Positions 7,867-15,629 of a stretch of 39,083 nucleotides of DNA are shown here, one piece after another. Source of the DNA: Oscillospiraceae bacterium (lineage in GTDB: Bacteria > Bacillota > Clostridia > Oscillospirales > SIG530); the NCBI GenBank assembly GCA_015067075.1, contig SVND01000020.1:1-39083 (forward strand), given 5' to 3'. The notes under the pieces are model-generated. The model was given only the letters and a program-made list of their open reading frames with translations. It did no database searches and was not told the origin of the DNA. Within the stretch, counting starts at the first letter, position 1. Every line of letters starts with the position of its first letter. The position numbers and the translations under genes were made by a program.

Positions 7867-8580
7867 ATGAAAATAATGGCATTTGATTCCTCCGCAATTG
7901 CGGCTTCCGTATGCATTTTGGAAGATGGCAAGCTGCTTGGAGAAAGCTATGTGAACAACAGACAGACTCATAGCCAAACGCTTTTACCTATGGCAGAAGG
8001 GCTTTTGAAAACGCTGTCCGTTGATTTAAGCGATATAGATGCTTTTGCAATATCTGCGGGTCCAGGCTCTTTTACAGGACTTCGTATAGGTGTTGCAACT
8101 GTTAAAGGCATGGCGTATGCCGCCGATAAGCCGTGTATAGGCGTGTCGACCTTGTATGCAACGGCGCTTTCTGCGGCAATGGACAACGAGCTTATGGACG
8201 GATGCACCGTTTGCTGTGCCATGGACGCCCGATGCGGACAGGTGTATACGGCGCTGTTTGAATGTAGGGACGGCAAGGTAAAGCGCATTTGCGAAGATAT
8301 GGCGATAAAGCTTACGGAGCTTTGCATAATGCCGCAAATGCAAAGCGGCAGAATAATTGCCGTCGGCGACGGAGCACATCTTGTAAAGCAGGCTATGCCG
8401 ACTGTGACGTTGCTTGCGGATAGAATGAGGTATCAGCGGGCTGTAGGCGTTGCATTGGCGGCGGCTGAAGATTATGAAAAAGGTAAAACCGTGGCGGCGA
8501 GCGCGCTGTCACCGATATATCTGCGTTTACCGCAAGCACAGCGGGAGCAGGAAGAAAAGAAAGGAAAGATACAACAATGA
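7867..8580 (+). CDS. tsaB: TsaB, tRNA t6A biosynthesis protein
   Basis: The 237-residue protein is an ASKHA-fold partner of TsaD in forming N6-threonylcarbamoyladenosine at position 37 of ANN-decoding tRNAs, in the cytosol. The N-terminus KIMAFDSSAIAASVCI and the segment AISAGPGSFTGLRIGVATVKG (residues ~60-80) are the TsaB signature. The length is typical. GGAGG lies six bases before ATG. The stop overlaps the rpiB start by four bases (ATGA), so translation is probably coupled. tsaD and tsaE are not in this window. Confidence 0.95.
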   Translation: MKIMAFDSSAIAASVCILEDGKLLGESYVNNRQTHSQTLLPMAEGLLKTLSVDLSDIDAFAISAGPGSFTGLRIGVATVKGMAYAADKPCIGVSTLYATALSAAMDNELMDGCTVCCAMDARCGQVYTALFECRDGKVKRICEDMAIKLTELCIMPQMQSGRIIAVGDGAHLVKQAMPTVTLLADRMRYQRAVGVALAAAEDYEKGKTVAASALSPIYLRLPQAQREQEEKKGKIQQ

Positions 8581-8999
8581 TAGCAGTAGGATCAGATCAC
8601 GCAGCATTTCAGCTTAAGAAGGCAATTTTAGAGCACCTTGAGAAAAACGGTGTTCCTTGTGTGGATTGCGGAACGTATACACTTGAATCTTGCGATTACC
8701 CCGTATACGCAAAAGAGGTTTGCGGAAAGGTACTTTCAGGCGAATGCGACCTTGGCATTCTCGTTTGCGGAACAGGCATCGGCATGTCCATAGTTGCAAA
8801 CAAGCACAAGGGCATCAGAGCGGCAGTATGCGGCGATACGTTCAGCGCGAAATTCACAAGAAAGCACAATGATGCAAACGTGCTTTGCATCGGTGAGCGA
8901 GTAACTGGCACAGGACTTGCTTTGGAAATAGTTGATACGTTCCTTGCAAACGATTTTGAAGGCGGAAGACATCAGCGCCGAGTTGATATGTATGAATAA
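8577..8999 (+). CDS. rpiB: Ribose-5-phosphate isomerase B
   Basis: This interconverts ribose 5-phosphate and ribulose 5-phosphate in the pentose phosphate pathway. The 140-residue protein carries the RpiB/LacAB signatures: GSDHAAFQLK at the N-terminus, catalytic Cys64 in LVCGTGIGMSI, the KHNDANVLCIG strand, and a GGRHQRRVD phosphate-binding tail. It overlaps tsaB by four bases and the next gene by eight. It would supply or use ribose 5-phosphate made by the ribokinase and uridine phosphorylase encoded elsewhere in the window. Confidence 0.95.
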   Translation: MIAVGSDHAAFQLKKAILEHLEKNGVPCVDCGTYTLESCDYPVYAKEVCGKVLSGECDLGILVCGTGIGMSIVANKHKGIRAAVCGDTFSAKFTRKHNDANVLCIGERVTGTGLALEIVDTFLANDFEGGRHQRRVDMYE

Positions 9000-9699
9000 T
9001 AACGGAATAAAGGATTTAGAAAAAATCAAAGAAAAGGTATCGAATTTTTTCTACTATTATTGGAAAATTCTCGTTGTAATTGTTATAGGACTGATTCTTT
9101 TTATCTTCGGAGTGAGAAGCTGTGTTGAAACGGAAAGAGCTGATTTCAACATAGTTATTGCTACCGACGGATATGAGATATCCCTGACGGATCCCGAAAC
9201 GGGTAAAACGTATACCGAACATACTATCGGTACTTTTACTGATGCGGAAGAATCCGATATGGAAAAGATCCTCGAACAATACTGCAAGGATTATAATGAA
9301 AACGGTAACGTCAAGGTCAATTTAACCGTAGTTGATCTTTCAACGCATCTTGCAAAGGAGAATTACACCCTTGCATCGACGATGCAATCAAAAATGATTG
9401 CAGAAATAACTACGGGGGAGACGTTCATATTTGTTATGGCAAAATCTGTGGCTGATAAGTATCTTAACGATGTCGAAGCCGATGTATTTTGCACAATTGG
9501 CAAGGTAACGGGTGACGAAAACGATCTTCGCTCGTGTATTCCAATAACCGATACTGTTTTCTATACCGAGCTTAACGGAACAAAGCGTTTTTCCGAGGAT
9601 ATGGTGCTTCTTATGAGAAACGCTGATTACAGCGAAACGGGAAGTATAAAAGCACAGAACGCAAAAGAGGTTTTTTATAGCTTACTCTTGCAAAAATAA
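8992..9699 (+). CDS. Membrane-anchored protein of unknown function
   Basis: I do not recognise this family. The 235-residue product has a short basic cytoplasmic N-terminus (MNNNGIKDLEKIKEKV), one strong membrane helix (residues ~21-40, WKILVVIVIGLILFIFGV) and an extracytoplasmic domain of about 195 residues with mixed alpha/beta character, one Cys near the membrane and two further on. A longer reading from 8932 lies wholly in rpiB. ATG 8992, overlapping the rpiB stop by eight bases, puts the helix near the N-terminus and suggests translational coupling. It is the last gene of the operon, and no clear terminator follows. Confidence 0.7.
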   Translation: MNNNGIKDLEKIKEKVSNFFYYYWKILVVIVIGLILFIFGVRSCVETERADFNIVIATDGYEISLTDPETGKTYTEHTIGTFTDAEESDMEKILEQYCKDYNENGNVKVNLTVVDLSTHLAKENYTLASTMQSKMIAEITTGETFIFVMAKSVADKYLNDVEADVFCTIGKVTGDENDLRSCIPITDTVFYTELNGTKRFSEDMVLLMRNADYSETGSIKAQNAKEVFYSLLLQK

Positions 9700-9780
9700 G
9701 CGTTTCTTTAAAAATCCTTGTTAAAAAATTGTTTTTATTTGTCCTAAGTTGTCCATTTTTGCTTTTGATGTAAATTGTGC

Positions 9781-9809
9781 TTGACTTGTTACGGCTTTTC
9801 TGTTAAAAT
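9781..9809 (+). promoter_or_regulatory. Promoter of the oxidoreductase-DUF1294-thioesterase operon
   Basis: TTGACT (9781-9786), a 17-bp spacer and TAAAAT (9804-9809) lie 32 bp upstream of the ATG. Confidence 0.75.
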
Positions 9810-9840
9810 TTCAAAAGCACATTTCAAGAGGTGTTAGGAA

Positions 9841-10872
9841 ATGAAAAAATACGGTGTAGTAGTTGTCGGATGCGGAAAAATCGGTCAAGAGCATCTGAGC
9901 GATATATATTACCGTGAAAATGTAAATATCGTGGGCGTTGTTGATATAAATGAAGAAACGGCTCAGGTCTGCGCGCGAAAGTTTAACGCGGAAAGCTGGT
10001 CTGTCGATTGGCGAGATTATTTGAAGAGAGACGATGTTGACATCGTGATAATCGCCACGTATATTGACACTCATATGCGGATAATGCGCGCGTGCCTTGA
10101 AAACGGAAAGCACGTTCTTTGCGAAAAGCCTGTTGTTGCAACGGAGCAGGGTGTAAAAGAATTTGCCGACCTCGTTTTAAGCAGTAATTGCAAGGTTCGC
10201 GTAGGATATATTTTAAGACATAACGAAACTTATAAATATGTACAAAATTGCATTGAAAACGGACTGATCGGCAAGCCCATCGTTATGCGTATGGTGCAGA
10301 ACCACCATGCAATGAATTGGGAAAGATATAAGCGCCTTTTGAAGGATTGTTCGCCTATCGTCGACTGCGGTGTTCACTATTTCGACATAATGCAATGGTT
10401 TACAGGTGCTGACATCACGTCAGTTCACGGTATCAAAGCCGCTGTGGATGACGATCTTGACGTCGATGAATACAATTACGGTCTTGTCACCGTTACATTG
10501 TCGGACGGCTCCGTCGGATATTACGAGGCAGGCTGGGGACAGTCCATATCTGCTGATAACGTCAAGGAGTTTATCGGTCCTAAGGGCAGATTGCGCATCG
10601 TTTATTCCACTAACAGATATGAGCATCGTGAGGAAGGCGATCTTATCGAGTATTTTGACGCCAAGACGCATTCCTACAATCAGATAAACCTTGTTTCTCA
10701 ATATAAACCCATGTGGGTACAGTTTTCATCTCTTGTTGAAGCTATTGAGAAGGATCTGCCGAATAAGCCTCATGTGGATGCTGTTTGTGCATCGACTTTG
10801 GCGGCAATAAATGCGGACAAGGCTTTGCTTAAGGGTGAAATAATCTATATGAACGGCGGAAATAAAAAATGA
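9841..10872 (+). CDS. Gfo/Idh/MocA-family NAD(P)-dependent sugar oxidoreductase
   Basis: The 343-residue enzyme has an N-terminal Rossmann fold (VVVGCGKIGQEHL, residues ~6-18) and the family CEKPV motif (~96-100), whose Lys is the usual catalytic residue. The C-terminal alpha/beta domain contains DCGVHYFDIMQWFTG (~176-190), matching the conserved GxHxxD substrate-binding element. Such enzymes oxidise or reduce inositols and sugars or their nucleotides; the substrate is not evident here. AAGAGGTG precedes the ATG. The gene overlaps the DUF1294 gene by four bases. Being close to other carbohydrate genes, it is plausibly catabolic. Confidence 0.92.
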   Translation: MKKYGVVVVGCGKIGQEHLSDIYYRENVNIVGVVDINEETAQVCARKFNAESWSVDWRDYLKRDDVDIVIIATYIDTHMRIMRACLENGKHVLCEKPVVATEQGVKEFADLVLSSNCKVRVGYILRHNETYKYVQNCIENGLIGKPIVMRMVQNHHAMNWERYKRLLKDCSPIVDCGVHYFDIMQWFTGADITSVHGIKAAVDDDLDVDEYNYGLVTVTLSDGSVGYYEAGWGQSISADNVKEFIGPKGRLRIVYSTNRYEHREEGDLIEYFDAKTHSYNQINLVSQYKPMWVQFSSLVEAIEKDLPNKPHVDAVCASTLAAINADKALLKGEIIYMNGGNKK

Positions 10873-11177
10873 GCCCGGCTGAAACAGCGAAGCTTCTTGT
10901 TTCCAACATTGATATTGCCGTGATCTGTTTGCTTGTAATAAATCTCATTGGCTTTGCGCTGATGGGTATTGATAAGCACAAGGCGAAGACGAAAAAATGG
11001 CGTATTCCCGAAAAGATGTTTTTTATTGTGACTGCGCTTTTCGGCGGAATTGGAAGTATGCTTGGAATGTATACCTTCCGACACAAAACGAAGCATTGGT
11101 ATTTTGCCGTCGGTATACCGCTGATAACGGTCGTGGAGTATGCCGCAGCTGTCGGCTTGATATTATATTTTAAATGA
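10869..11177 (+). CDS. DUF1294 small membrane protein
   Basis: This 102-residue protein has three hydrophobic segments (about residues 15-32, 51-68, 78-100). Between them are the DUF1294 hallmarks: GFALMGIDKHKAKTKKWRIPE followed by FGGIGSMLGMYTFRHKTKHWYF. The function of the family is unknown. It starts within the stop of the oxidoreductase gene (ATGA overlap), so it is translationally coupled. Confidence 0.9.
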   Translation: MSPAETAKLLVSNIDIAVICLLVINLIGFALMGIDKHKAKTKKWRIPEKMFFIVTALFGGIGSMLGMYTFRHKTKHWYFAVGIPLITVVEYAAAVGLILYFK

Positions 11178-11189
11178 GGTACTGGCAAA

Positions 11190-11660
11190 ATGGACGCACG
11201 TCACGTTTATGAGTCGAAAACAACACAGATACAGATTTTGATGCCTGAGCATATCAACGGAACGGGACGGCTTTTCGGCGGAAAGCTTATGGAATGGATC
11301 GACGTTGTTGCGGCTGTGTCGGCAAGAAGACATTGCAACAGAAACGTTACAACTGTCAGCGTTGACAATCTGCAGTTCCTCGAAGGCGCATATGTAAACG
11401 ATACTGTCGTTCTTACAGGGCAGGTCACGTTTGTGGGTAAGACCTCCATGGAGGTTCGCGTTGATACACACGTGGAGTCTTTGACAGGCGAGCGAAAGCT
11501 TGTAAATCGCGCGTATCTCGTAATGGTTGCTCTTGATGAAAATGAAAAGCCGACTGAAGTTCCAAGACTCGTTTGCGATACGGATGAGGAAAAGGCTGAA
11601 TGGACGGCGGGAATGAAGCGCCGCGAGCTTCGCAACGTGCGAAAAAATGAAAATTACTGA
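11190..11660 (+). CDS. Acyl-CoA thioesterase, hotdog fold (YkhA/YciA-like)
   Basis: The 156-residue cytosolic enzyme hydrolyses acyl-CoA to free acid and CoA. It shows the family pattern: MPEHINGTGRLFGGKLMEWIDVVAAVSA (residues ~15-42) with the Asp of WID as probable catalytic residue. The strand VTTVSVDNLQFLEGAYVNDTVVLTGQV and the GKTSMEVRVD motif follow. GAGGTA lies upstream of ATG, 12 bp after the DUF1294 gene. A bidirectional terminator follows, closing the operon. Confidence 0.92.
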   Translation: MDARHVYESKTTQIQILMPEHINGTGRLFGGKLMEWIDVVAAVSARRHCNRNVTTVSVDNLQFLEGAYVNDTVVLTGQVTFVGKTSMEVRVDTHVESLTGERKLVNRAYLVMVALDENEKPTEVPRLVCDTDEEKAEWTAGMKRRELRNVRKNENY

Positions 11661-11666
11661 TTAAAA

Positions 11667-11699
11667 AACCGCTTGCAGCTGTTTGAACTGCAAGCGGTT
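11667..11699. terminator. Bidirectional terminator between thioesterase and CAP genes
   Basis: A perfect 12-bp stem (AACCGCTTGCAG / CTGCAAGCGGTT) with a 9-base loop is flanked by A's on the left and by CGTTTT on the right. It can terminate both converging transcripts, best on the minus strand, where six T's follow. Confidence 0.85.
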
Positions 11700-11730
11700 C
11701 GTTTTATGAGGAAAGAAATCCTCGCAGAGC

Positions 11731-12441
11731 TTATCCGATAAACAGCTGTGACCAGTAATAAGTGCCGTTTGCGATGTAACAGCCTACACCTATCTGTTTA
11801 AAGCTTGAATTCAGTATATTTTTTCTGTGTCCTTCCGAATTCATCCATGCGTTTACGACCTGCTCGGGAGTTTTTTGTCCCATAGCTATGTTTTCACCGC
11901 ACGTGCGGTAAGAAACGCCGTATTCCTTTAAAACGGTAAAACAGCTTTCTCCGTTTGGCCTTGTATGTGAAAAGGATCGAACTGTTTCTTTTGCACGTGT
12001 CTGAGCGGCATCTGATACAGTAGCGTTTTCCGTCAAAGGCGCAAGACCGTACTTTTCGCGTTCGGCATTGACAAGCTCTATGACCTGCTGTACGTATGAA
12101 GCGTTACCGCTTGAAGGTATCACAGTCGGTGCTGCAGTTGGCGCTGTTGTCGGTGCGGCAGTCGGTGCTGCCGTAGGAACAGGTGTTGCGGTGGAAACTG
12201 TCTGCGTGTTGCTGTTTGGCGTGATAATAGACGGCAATGACTGAATTTTAATGCTTTTTACGTTGCACAGCCGGGCAATATACTGCGGAAGAGACTGCGT
12301 TGGGATCTTGGAGCAAATATCGGAAAGACCGCATTCGCCAATATTAGAAAAAACGATCGTTTTGCACTGTGCAGACGCAAGCATCGTGAAGGATAATGCA
12401 AAAGCGATGATAAGCGTAAATGTTCTTTTGAGGTTTTTCAT
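11731..12441 (-). CDS. Secreted CAP/SCP-domain (YkwD-like) protein
   Basis: The 236-residue exported protein has a signal peptide (KNLKRTFTLIIAFALSFTMLASA), a mid region with two Cys, a Pro/Thr/Ala-rich linker, and a C-terminal CAP domain of about 120 residues. CAP motifs are visible: VNAEREKYGLAPLTEN, SHTRPNGESCF with a conserved His, CGENIAMG with the Glu, and AWMNSEGHRKNILN with a second His. Bacterial CAP proteins of this type are extracellular and their biochemical role is unsettled. ATG 12441 is chosen over an upstream in-frame ATG because it has AGGAG upstream and starts the signal peptide; the longer reading would run through the promoter. Confidence 0.9.
   Translation of the reverse strand: MKNLKRTFTLIIAFALSFTMLASAQCKTIVFSNIGECGLSDICSKIPTQSLPQYIARLCNVKSIKIQSLPSIITPNSNTQTVSTATPVPTAAPTAAPTTAPTAAPTVIPSSGNASYVQQVIELVNAEREKYGLAPLTENATVSDAAQTRAKETVRSFSHTRPNGESCFTVLKEYGVSYRTCGENIAMGQKTPEQVVNAWMNSEGHRKNILNSSFKQIGVGCYIANGTYYWSQLFIG
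12124..12177 (-). repeat. Pro/Thr/Ala linker-coding tandem repeats
   Basis: Degenerate 12-base units containing gtcggtgc encode the PTAAPTAAPTTAPTAAP linker of the CAP protein. This is low-complexity coding repeat, probably prone to length change. Confidence 0.8.
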
Positions 12442-12520
12442 TTTTTTCTCCTTTCTCGCATGAAAAATTCCATGCGAATGGCTGAATTTCTGCAAAAGGC
12501 TGTCTGCCGATCGCACAGGA

Positions 12521-12549
12521 ATTGTAACACTTTTGTAACCAATTGTCAA
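12521..12549 (-). promoter_or_regulatory. Promoter of the CAP-domain gene
   Basis: A consensus TTGACA (12544-12549), 17-bp spacer and TACAAT (12521-12526) lie about 80 bp upstream of the ATG. A small dyad, TTTAC-4-GTAAA (12555-12568), sits just upstream of the -35 box and could be a regulator site. Confidence 0.85.
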
Positions 12550-12583
12550 GGTGTTTTACGTATGTAAATTTAACCAACAAAAA

Positions 12584-12612
12584 AACAGAGTCTTACTTGG
12601 TAAGGCTCTGTT
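12584..12612 (-). terminator. Terminator of the deoC-rbsK-larA-like operon
   Basis: A 13-bp stem with one wobble (AACAGAG... / ...CTCTGTT) and a 3-base loop is followed on the minus strand by seven T's. Confidence 0.85.
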
Positions 12613-12655
12613 CGTTGATTTGTGAGCAAAATAGTATGAAGGCACATTATAATAG

Positions 12656-13897
12656 TTATAAGGCAATTCGTGTACAATTGCCGTAAGGAACGACGGCGAT
12701 GGACATATTATAATTTCCTTTTCCGTTGTTAATAGCTAAAGCGGCGTTTACCGCTTCATGAAGAGAGCGGAAAGGATCGAAGAAGATCTGAGTGCTCATC
12801 GAATGGGGAATAAGACTTACATTGAATACGGCTGATTTTTGCAAAACCGTGCCGATAGATGCGCCGATATGGTTTGCAAGAGAAAAATTCTTTGCGGCGA
12901 GAGCGGCGAGATCATCAGCGCTGGAATGTCCTAAAAGAGTTAGCTGTGTTTCCTTATCTCCAAAGCCGGGTGATTCGGAAACAAATACGATAATACCGCC
13001 TTTTTTAACGGCATCTAAAACGTTCGTAAGTGCGCCGTACGAGGCTGAAAAGCTGGAATCATAGGGAAAACCGCCTGCAGAAACAACGACGATGTCGAAT
13101 TGTTTATCTGCTTTAAACTTATATATACTGTCAAAATATCCAAAGCCTTGCTTTTGCACGGTGAGCGGTTCTGCGCTGAAGCAGTTAATTATCTCATTGT
13201 TGTGATTTGCAACGATATTTATTGCGAAATCTATCGGGCAAAGCTTTGCGACGCATTCAATATCTTTTGTAATTTTATCGTAGTTGAAGGGCGGGGCGAT
13301 ATTCGTGTTACCGTAACAAGTAAGCTTGCTTTTTTCTGTAACAGCTGAGGAGATAAGCGTTTGCAAGCCGCCTGTATAACCGCAGATATTGTCGTATGTG
13401 ATGCGGTCAATGCAGATTCGAAAATCGGCATTTGCAATTGGAGAGAAAACCTCAACGGGAGTGCCTGCATCGGTTGTGCCCATATAAACGAAATCGTCAT
13501 CACATATATCAGTACAGATAACGCCTTCTTCTATGTAGCTGCCGAGTAAGAAAAGCAGTTCCGATCTATCGCAGGTTTGACAAAGCTGTTTTGAAAAGAC
13601 AACTGTTATATCTGCAAAAGAAGCTCCCGCTTCCGTCAGCATTTTAAAGGCTGTATCAAAAATATTTCGAATAAAAAAATTGGAGTCAAGACCGTTTACA
13701 ATGAGAACGATTTTTTTATTTTTGAGGTTATATGAAGAAAGGGAGCTTTTTGATATGGATCTTATGATCAAGCGCGACGTGTTTAAATTCGAAAGCTTTG
13801 CGGCCATAATGTTTTGCGGAGCAAAAACCGTGAAATCGCGATCGTCATCTATCCGCAAAGGAAGCTCCGTCTGACCGAATTTCATATACATATTCAT
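12656..13897 (-). CDS. LarA-family (lactate racemase-like, DUF2088) homologue with altered catalytic residues
   Basis: The 413-residue protein follows LarA of Lactiplantibacillus plantarum over its length: an N-terminal domain, the strand KIVLIVNG, the motif region YDNICGYTGGLQT (residues ~168-180) and FDIVVVSAGGFPYD (~262-275). LarA binds a nickel-pincer cofactor through Lys184 and His200 and catalyses with His108 and His174. By my hand alignment here Lys184 is Gln179 and His174 is Asp169, the DHTRP motif is GLDSN, and GFHRP is SKQLC. It is therefore unlikely to be a nickel racemase and may have another role. It is third in the operon, 24 bp after rbsK, so a link to pentose or nucleoside metabolism is inferred. 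Confidence 0.75.
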   Translation of the reverse strand: MNMYMKFGQTELPLRIDDDRDFTVFAPQNIMAAKLSNLNTSRLIIRSISKSSLSSYNLKNKKIVLIVNGLDSNFFIRNIFDTAFKMLTEAGASFADITVVFSKQLCQTCDRSELLFLLGSYIEEGVICTDICDDDFVYMGTTDAGTPVEVFSPIANADFRICIDRITYDNICGYTGGLQTLISSAVTEKSKLTCYGNTNIAPPFNYDKITKDIECVAKLCPIDFAINIVANHNNEIINCFSAEPLTVQKQGFGYFDSIYKFKADKQFDIVVVSAGGFPYDSSFSASYGALTNVLDAVKKGGIIVFVSESPGFGDKETQLTLLGHSSADDLAALAAKNFSLANHIGASIGTVLQKSAVFNVSLIPHSMSTQIFFDPFRSLHEAVNAALAINNGKGNYNMSIAVVPYGNCTRIAL

Positions 13898-13921
13898 GAT
13901 ATATGTCCTTTCAAAAGGAAA

Positions 13922-14848
13922 TTACTTATAAAACTCCGTGACAAGCATTTCCGTTTCTTTGCGTTTCGGTGCCGCCGTAGCTGCACCCTTGTTCGTAACG
14001 GAAATTGCGGCTGTAGCATTGGCAAATTTCAAAGCGCTTTCAATATCTGCGCCTTCCGCTAACGCAACGGCAAGACCGCCGTTGAAAGCGTCGCCTGCGC
14101 CTGTTGTATCAACGGCTTTCACCGTGGGCGGTGCAACGAGCAGGGAAGTGGTGCCGTTTGTATAGAAAGCGCCGAGCTTTCCGAGAGTGATAACCACGTT
14201 TTTTACACCTTTTTTGATCAAAGCGTCTGCCGCTTTTTGAGCGTCTGCTTGAGTTTTTACGGGAATACCCGTGAAAAATTCAGCTTCAGTCTCGTTAGGC
14301 GTTATATAGTCGATGTGGCTGAAAAGATCATCGGGAATATCCTGAAATGGCGCCGGATTGAGGATAACGGTCTTACCGTATTTTTTAGCAAGATGTATGC
14401 CTGCGGAAACGGACTCAATGCTCGTTTCAAGCTGAGTGAGGAATATATCACAGTCGGCAAATTCGCTTTCCGCCCCATGAACGTGTGCCTTTGTGATCTC
14501 ATTGTTGGCGTTTTTCATAACGATGATGCGGTTTTGTCCAGATTGCTCGTCAACTTCGATAAGTGCGCAGCCCGTATCGGTGCTGTCGCTGACGGTGATG
14601 TATTCAGTTGAAAGTCCCTCATTTTTGTAATGCTCGGTTATTACGTTGCCCAAAACGTCCTTGCCCATGCGCGCGATCATCTTTACGTTACCGCCTGCAC
14701 GTGCGGCGGCAGTTGCCTGATTGTTGCCCTTACCGCCGGGGCCAATGCGCAAATTGCTTCCCAAAACTGTTTCACCCTCAACGGGAAAGTGGGGAGTATA
14801 CGCTGTAAGATCGACCATTAAGCTTCCTACGATAACTATTTTTGCCAT
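13922..14848 (-). CDS. rbsK: Ribokinase (PfkB family)
   Basis: The 308-residue cytosolic enzyme phosphorylates D-ribose (or deoxyribose) to the 5-phosphate with ATP. PfkB signatures are present: GSLMVDL with the sugar-binding Asp, GGKGNNQATAAARAG (residues ~38-52), the NPAPF and TPNETEAEFFTG segments, and DTTGAGDAFNGG (~247-258) with the catalytic Asp253 and anion hole. The size is typical. It lies between deoC (15 bp upstream) and the LarA homologue. With DeoC it fits use of pentose parts of nucleosides; deoxyribose as substrate cannot be excluded. Confidence 0.93.
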   Translation of the reverse strand: MAKIVIVGSLMVDLTAYTPHFPVEGETVLGSNLRIGPGGKGNNQATAAARAGGNVKMIARMGKDVLGNVITEHYKNEGLSTEYITVSDSTDTGCALIEVDEQSGQNRIIVMKNANNEITKAHVHGAESEFADCDIFLTQLETSIESVSAGIHLAKKYGKTVILNPAPFQDIPDDLFSHIDYITPNETEAEFFTGIPVKTQADAQKAADALIKKGVKNVVITLGKLGAFYTNGTTSLLVAPPTVKAVDTTGAGDAFNGGLAVALAEGADIESALKFANATAAISVTNKGAATAAPKRKETEMLVTEFYK

Positions 14849-14863
14849 GACAAAATACCTCTT

Positions 14864-15496
14864 TTACTCCATAATAGCGGCACCTGCAGATGTGCCGAGG
14901 CGGTCTGCACCTGCTTCGATAAGTGCCAATGCAGATTCTTTGGTTTTGATCCCTGCGGAGGCTTTGACCTTTACGTTGCCCGTGACGTTTTTCTTCATTA
15001 ATGAAACGTCCTCGCAGGTGGCAACTCCTGCGGAAAAGCCCGTGCAGGTCTTGACGAAATGCGCACCTGCTTCACAGGAAAGCTTTACGGCGCGAACCTT
15101 TTCCTCGTCGGTTAAAAGTCCCGTTTCAATTATCACCTTGACAGTCTTACCTTTTGCGGCTTTGACAACGGCGGATATTTCATTTTTCACGTAATCGTCC
15201 ATGTTATCCTTTAAAGCGCCTACGTTTATAACCATATCAAATTCGTCACAACCAAGCTCGTATGCGTTTTCCGTTTCGGCGACCTTTACTGCCGTCGTAT
15301 TTGCGCCGAGAGGGAAGCCGATAACGGTGCAGACCTTAACGTCGCTTCCTTTAAGAAGCTTTTTTGCCAAGGGAATGTTGTAGGGATTTATACAAACGGA
15401 TGCAAAATTATATTTAACAGCTTCTTTGCAAAGCTTTTCGATATCCTGCGCCTGCGCAAAGGGCTTAAGGTTTGTGTGATCGATATATTTATTCAT
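14864..15496 (-). CDS. deoC: Deoxyribose-phosphate aldolase
   Basis: This cleaves 2-deoxyribose 5-phosphate to glyceraldehyde 3-phosphate and acetaldehyde in deoxynucleoside catabolism. The 210-residue protein is a compact (beta/alpha)8 barrel typical of the short Firmicutes form. Lys149 in FVKTCTGF is the Schiff-base lysine, Lys178 in VKASAGI is the second active-site lysine, and the Asp of [12 protein letters not shown] is also conserved. AAGGAGAGG lies before ATG. It is first gene of deoC-rbsK-larA-like, with its own consensus promoter. Confidence 0.96.
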   Translation of the reverse strand: MNKYIDHTNLKPFAQAQDIEKLCKEAVKYNFASVCINPYNIPLAKKLLKGSDVKVCTVIGFPLGANTTAVKVAETENAYELGCDEFDMVINVGALKDNMDDYVKNEISAVVKAAKGKTVKVIIETGLLTDEEKVRAVKLSCEAGAHFVKTCTGFSAGVATCEDVSLMKKNVTGNVKVKASAGIKTKESALALIEAGADRLGTSAGAAIME

Positions 15497-15527
15497 TTTT
15501 GCCTCTCCTTATGCTTTATTCTACAAC

Positions 15528-15556
15528 ATTATATCGTAAAAAAACATAAATTGCAA
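15528..15556 (-). promoter_or_regulatory. Promoter of the deoC operon
   Basis: TTGCAA (15551-15556), a 17-bp spacer and a perfect TATAAT (15528-15533) lie on the minus strand, about 30 bp upstream of deoC. Confidence 0.85.
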
Positions 15557-15566
15557 GATAATTTTA

Positions 15567-15595
15567 GTTGCTTTAAAATGCAACAAAAAGTTGCA
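15567..15595. promoter_or_regulatory. Cluster of GTTGC/GCAAC dyads upstream of the deoC promoter
   Basis: GTTGC-8-GCAAC (15567-15584) and TGCAAC-5-GTTGCA (15579-15595) are overlapping inverted repeats starting 10 bp upstream of the -35 box, which itself reads TTGCAA. This arrangement suggests a binding site for a repressor or activator of deoC. Part of it overlaps the tail of the upstream terminator, so some symmetry could be incidental. Confidence 0.45.
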
Positions 15596-15623
15596 GAGCC
15601 ATGCGTTTTTTGCACAGCTCTGC
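15593..15623 (-). terminator. Terminator of the alpha-galactosidase gene
   Basis: A 12-bp stem with two wobbles (GCAGAGCTGTGC / GCATGGCTCTGC) and a 7-base loop is followed on the minus strand by AACTTTTTG. It lies just after the GH36 stop codon. Confidence 0.7.
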
Positions 15624-15629
15624 TGAAGA

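Noticed and set aside
9739-9754. TTGTCC repeated 10 bp apart upstream of the oxidoreductase promoter
   Set aside because: Six-base repeats with no symmetry or recurrence elsewhere; noted but not convincing.
12442-12549. 36-residue N-terminal extension of the CAP protein
   Set aside because: It overlaps the promoter -10 and -35 boxes and would put the signal peptide internally.
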